Shown here one piece after another: positions 8,401-9,626 of a stretch of 9,626 nucleotides of DNA. The notes under the pieces were generated by a model. The model ran no database searches. It was not told the origin of the DNA and worked only from the letters and a program-made list of their open reading frames with translations. Source of the DNA: Planctomycetota bacterium. GTDB taxonomy: Bacteria > Planctomycetota > PLA2 > JAEUHO01. Made by a program: the position numbers and the translations under genes. The stretch is from positions 1 through 9,626 of the forward strand of contig JARGNS010000102.1 of NCBI GenBank assembly GCA_029213105.1, in the 5' to 3' direction. Position 1 is the first letter of the stretch, and every line of letters starts with the position of its first letter.

Positions 8401-8451
8401 TACCTCCCCGCAGCCCAGGGACGAACGGCGATGTCGGCCTGCAGGTGCTAG
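5434..8451 (+). CDS. ABC-F family ATPase (translation factor type); frame overruns its natural end
   Basis: The first 649 codons (to 7380) form a complete ABC-F protein, a soluble ribosome-associated ATPase with no membrane domain. NBD1 has Walker A G36RNGTGKST44, signature FSGGE (164-168), Walker B LLLDE (D188, E189), SNHLD and switch SHNRHLLD. A charged linker, the ABC-F interdomain extension, follows at about 243-325. NBD2 has Walker A at 366-374 (GNNGSGKST), signature LSGGE (450-454), Walker B D474/E475, TNHLD and SHDRYFLD. A Glu/Arg-rich coiled coil fills about 550-649 and ends YEDWESVSTALEAM, a normal family C-terminus. FSGG in NBD1 and the long C-terminal coil are reminiscent of the YheS branch, but the subfamily is uncertain. 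No stop follows: the frame continues 356 codons antisense to corA, to a TAG at 8449-8451. That tail is His/Asp/Gly-rich and looks non-coding. The functional gene probably ends between 7380 and 7417. The start ATG lies 9 bases after the preceding stop. Confidence 0.85.
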   Translation: MALISANGVRMHFGGPLLLDGVNAEVEPGARIGLIGRNGTGKSTLLRLLAEQMEPTEGSIVHQPRLRVAYQAQELHFDPGRTVHQEMKAVFADASALQQRLHDLEEQIAATPDETLRGRLLRDYEHLQQEQEQAGIYDLDRRIESVLSSLGLPESAWHQPIEGFSGGERNVIGLARAVLRDPDVLLLDEPSNHLDMEGVEWFIDWVRRSRAAVVMVSHNRHLLDAVCKEIWELRRSKVVPWTGNYTEFTQLKAEADARQERQFKSQQRLIARIEFQARRLRDMAAAYDDPGQAKRAKAMLRRIEQMDRVERPDTNERTFGAAIKGSGRHGRIALTIKDFHFAYGERVLFDGANLEVEYGDRICLVGNNGSGKSTLLHQILDHGGWENPTLRLGKAVKVGDYRQLRDELDEGQTLEDWAINTTRKPRNEAVELLHRFLFTREDLDRSIGTLSGGEKSRLQLARLVHEDVNFLMLDEPTNHLDIQACEQLEEMLLDFQGTLLVISHDRYFLDKLVDRVVEVKDQTLIDHPMRFAEWWHKKENAGEFGRHTALRDRRGESEGKQAKRNAFEEERERRREHNRLRNRHRDLEERIAKLEARIQDLEQRLEGAYAPGTDPGLAETLLSELQTGKTELSTLYEDWESVSTALEAMSPRPPGRASSGLEPVLAAEEPEHAQGDGEHGAHADPEAVLPHGTWQRIEVHPEDACDERERHHDGGDDREGPHDLAEAVVHDGQIGVARHREPFARGLQEFEHAQDVVVDIAQVRHHVLPDGGVLQTTQRGAYIPLTARHPQQSDHAPPHVEDRLHAGGIRVPHHEILELGHLLEDVGRESFEPARHVVDHHVRQGIGAGQKVLRCRLDTRRDLVHGVRLGPLHGDDPLVRQEHGDLPRLGVGLLDGRLDDEEQMLAVDLELGRLVFVEGIAHRQGVQVEDGADRGHVLVRRLDQRHPVGTVDGQGRTHGVGACLALHLATDQAAHDDRHGVVLLLVGGWYLPAAQGRTAMSACRC
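7387..7404. terminator. Candidate bidirectional terminator hairpin between convergent genes
   Basis: CGCCCTC (7387-7393) and GAGGGCG (7398-7404) form a perfect 7-bp stem with a 4-base loop. It starts 9 bases after the corA stop codon (minus strand) and just after the natural C-terminus of the ABC-F protein (plus strand). That is the expected place for a shared terminator. There is no T-tract on either side, so intrinsic termination would be non-canonical. Confidence 0.4.
7414..8370 (-). CDS. corA: CorA-type divalent metal (Mg2+/Co2+) transporter
   Basis: The 318-residue product has the full CorA layout. A large cytosolic N-terminal domain (about 1-255, with WVSLIEPTDEDV, HPLAVRDAL, EVYGEHLFFIVQTPV and DKWIVTMQ) is followed by the long stalk helix. 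It ends in two membrane helices: TLTIIATVMMPLSLIAGIFG and YGFWICMGSMFTVALGMLWF. The pore signature G279-M280-N281 closes the first helix. The C-terminus is basic (FFRRKDWF), as is usual. The short loop after GMN (FDPLPGAVGEYG) differs from the common MPEL-containing loop. Start: the GTG at 8370 has GAGGAGG 8 bases upstream. The frame stays open upstream to 8817, but that part overlaps the SdrD-like gene and has no CorA resemblance. The protein works as a pentamer in the inner membrane. The whole gene lies opposite the overrun of the ABC-F frame. Confidence 0.92.
   Translation of the reverse strand: MTIIVRSLVGGEMERKTGADAMRAALAIDRPDWVSLIEPTDEDVAAVCAILDLHPLAVRDALNEDQPPKLEVYGEHLFFIVQTPVKKAHTQTRKIAVFLADKWIVTMQRTESDAMDQIAARVEAAPEHLLTSPDALAHVVIDHMTGGFEGLTADVLEEMTQLEDLVMGNPDPSSMEAILHMRRRVIGLLRVTRGQRDVCASLCRLQHPAIGQDVVPYLRDVYDHILRVFELLESAREGLSVTRDAYLAVVNNRLSEIMRTLTIIATVMMPLSLIAGIFGMNFDPLPGAVGEYGFWICMGSMFTVALGMLWFFRRKDWF
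8379..8388 (-). promoter_or_regulatory. Strong Shine-Dalgarno of corA
   Basis: On the minus strand this reads GAGGAGGAGG, ending 8 bases before the GTG at 8370. It is the clearest ribosome-binding site in the window and decides the corA start. The 77-base gap (8371-8447) to the upstream gene shows no convincing promoter or terminator. Confidence 0.7.
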
Positions 8452-9626
8452 TTGCCGGAGTTCCAGGCCGAGAGCGCGCGATAGAGCCGGTTGCCCTCGG
8501 CATGTTCCGGGTGTCCTGCGGCGATGCCCGAGCCGATGCCGACCCGGGCCAGCCACGCATCGGCCGCCAGGATCGTGGCCTCGAGGCTCGCGTAGTTGTT
8601 GCCGCTGCCCACGTTCAACTTGACGCCGATCTGGGCCCACGCCACGAGCACGCTCATGTCCTGTTGCGCTGCCGCCCGACCTGCCGTGCGCGCGAACGAG
8701 GCGGCCGCGAGCAGGTTGCCCTGGTTGAGCAGCGCGAGCATCTGCGTCTGGTTGAGCGCCTGCCCCCCCACCACGACGGTCTGCAGCGGCCAGCTGGCCG
8801 TGTTGGCGGACCACCACTGGCAGACAGCACGCGTCCCCGTGGCGGCGTTCACGTAGCCGAAGTCGAGATCGAAGTTGTCCGCATTGATGTTCGCGGACTG
8901 CGACGACACGCTGCCCGTGGATTCCAGGCCCTCCAGGGCCCCCCCGGGCGCGAAGTTCGAGGCGTCCACCACGACGGTGTAGACCCCCGCAGGGACCGTG
9001 AAGCGGTACTCGCCATTGCCGTCCGTCGTCGTCGTCGCGAACACCGCCCCCGACGCGTCACGCAGGGTCACACGCACGCCGGGTACCGGCGCCTCGCCGA
9101 ACAGCGGATCGAACAGGCCGTCCCGATCGGAGTCGCTGAAGATGTCGTCCCCGATCACGAACTGCCCGCTGGCGTAGCCGAAGTCGGCATCGTCCAGGTC
9201 CTGCCCCGCGGCAAGCGTCACGTCGCGCGGCTCCGGGCCGCCGATCAACGTCATGCCCGCCGGAAGCGTCGCCTCGATGACGTCCACGCGGTAGAGGCCT
9301 GCGGGAAGGACCCCGAAGGCGTATGCCCCGAGCGCGGTCGTGGTCTGCGTACCCAGGTCGACATCATCGGCCGTGCCCAGCAGGCCGTCCGGCCCCGCGG
9401 CGTAGAGGCGCACCTGGACGCCGGGAAGCCCCGGTTCCCCCGCATCCTGGATGCCGTCGGTGTCGAGGTCGTTCCACACCCGGTCGCCGATCGAGCCGGC
9501 GAACTGGAAGCCGAAGTCGGCACCGTCCACCGTGGCGCCGGCTGCCAAGGGCACGTCCAGCGGCACGTTGCCGGTGGTCGCGAGCATCCCCGCCGGGACA
9601 CCGGCCCCGGGGAGGTTCACCCGGTA
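8448..9626 (-). CDS. SdrD B-like repeat protein with C-terminal Trp-rich module, N-terminus outside window
   Basis: The frame enters from the right edge and reads YRVNLPGAGVPAG, so the GTG at 9620 is internal and not a start. The visible 392 residues hold the end of one SdrD B-like domain (closing ADFGFQF) and two further copies. One starts GSIGDRVWNDLDTDGIQDAG and closes DADFGYASG. The other starts FVIGDDIFSDSDRDGLFDPL and closes DLDFGYV. The acidic DxDxDG turns match the calcium-binding loops of this fold; each copy has a PGVxVxL strand and a GxYxFxVPAGxY strand. The last 130 or so residues are a different module: CQWWSANTASWP, then LNQTQMLALLNQGN, IGVKLNVGSGNNYASLEATI and AADAWLARVG. This resembles the GYWKNHPEAWP/AAKLNV module that ends many such proteins. 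No LPXTG, membrane helix or evident sorting tail is visible. It is likely a secreted or surface structural protein; ligand unknown. Confidence 0.85.
   Translation of the reverse strand, partial: YRVNLPGAGVPAGMLATTGNVPLDVPLAAGATVDGADFGFQFAGSIGDRVWNDLDTDGIQDAGEPGLPGVQVRLYAAGPDGLLGTADDVDLGTQTTTALGAYAFGVLPAGLYRVDVIEATLPAGMTLIGGPEPRDVTLAAGQDLDDADFGYASGQFVIGDDIFSDSDRDGLFDPLFGEAPVPGVRVTLRDASGAVFATTTTDGNGEYRFTVPAGVYTVVVDASNFAPGGALEGLESTGSVSSQSANINADNFDLDFGYVNAATGTRAVCQWWSANTASWPLQTVVVGGQALNQTQMLALLNQGNLLAAASFARTAGRAAAQQDMSVLVAWAQIGVKLNVGSGNNYASLEATILAADAWLARVGIGSGIAAGHPEHAEGNRLYRALSAWNSGN

Noticed and set aside
7381..8451. A genuine new C-terminal domain on the ABC-F protein
   Set aside because: The tail mirrors corA codon for codon and has shadow-type composition; a missing stop explains it better. 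It is kept as a finding about the stop, not as a domain.
8441..8451. The palindrome CCTGCAGG and the CTAG at the end of the SdrD-like gene as a regulatory site
   Set aside because: Short GC-rich palindrome without a stem-loop long enough for a terminator; the CTAG is simply the stop codon context.
8371..8817. N-terminal extension of CorA to a start at 8817
   Set aside because: It overlaps the SdrD-like coding region, has no CorA similarity, and the GTG at 8370 has a strong, well-placed Shine-Dalgarno.

Overview
The window is very GC-rich, densely packed and entirely protein-coding apart from two short gaps. The gene families fit a free-living Gram-negative-type bacterium, most plausibly from the Planctomycetota or a neighbouring group. 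The hints are BatA-like VWA/glutamine-amidotransferase-fold membrane proteins, a membrane-anchored carboxypeptidase-regulatory-like protein, and an SdrD-B-repeat protein with a C-terminal tryptophan-rich module. This placement is inference from family mix and composition; no rRNA or marker gene is present.

Left part (1-4069, + strand): a tightly spaced operon. It begins with the C-terminal part of a BatA-like membrane protein that runs in from the left edge. Nine bases later comes an 869-residue membrane protein with two VWA domains around an amidotransferase-fold domain. A 4-base ATGA overlap leads to a small single-span membrane protein. The frame of that small protein stays open beyond its TGA (3593-3595) into a recognisable extracytoplasmic carboxypeptidase-regulatory-like domain ending at 4069. 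The two parts look like one gene split by a single in-frame stop. A hairpin meeting loose bacterial SECIS criteria lies just downstream.

Middle (4076-7417): a minus-strand SpoIIAA-like STAS protein converges on the operon. Across an 89-base gap a DCC-family thiol-disulfide oxidoreductase with a multi-span membrane tail is transcribed in the opposite direction, followed after 9 bases by an ABC-F ATPase.

Right part (7414-9626, - strand): an SdrD-B-repeat surface or secreted protein that enters from the right edge, then a CorA-type divalent-cation transporter with a strong Shine-Dalgarno. The ABC-F frame has no stop where the family ends (about codon 650) and runs 356 codons antisense through all of corA. 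Removing one G from a GGGG run at 7395-7398 would put a stop at 7415-7417, inside the CTAG that also holds the corA stop. A lost or mis-sequenced base is therefore the simplest reading.

I see no tRNA, rRNA, CRISPR array, insertion sequence or phage gene. The most interesting points are the two stop-codon anomalies (one extra stop, one missing) and the candidate SECIS-like hairpin. I do not see a convincing new multi-gene defence or biosynthetic system.
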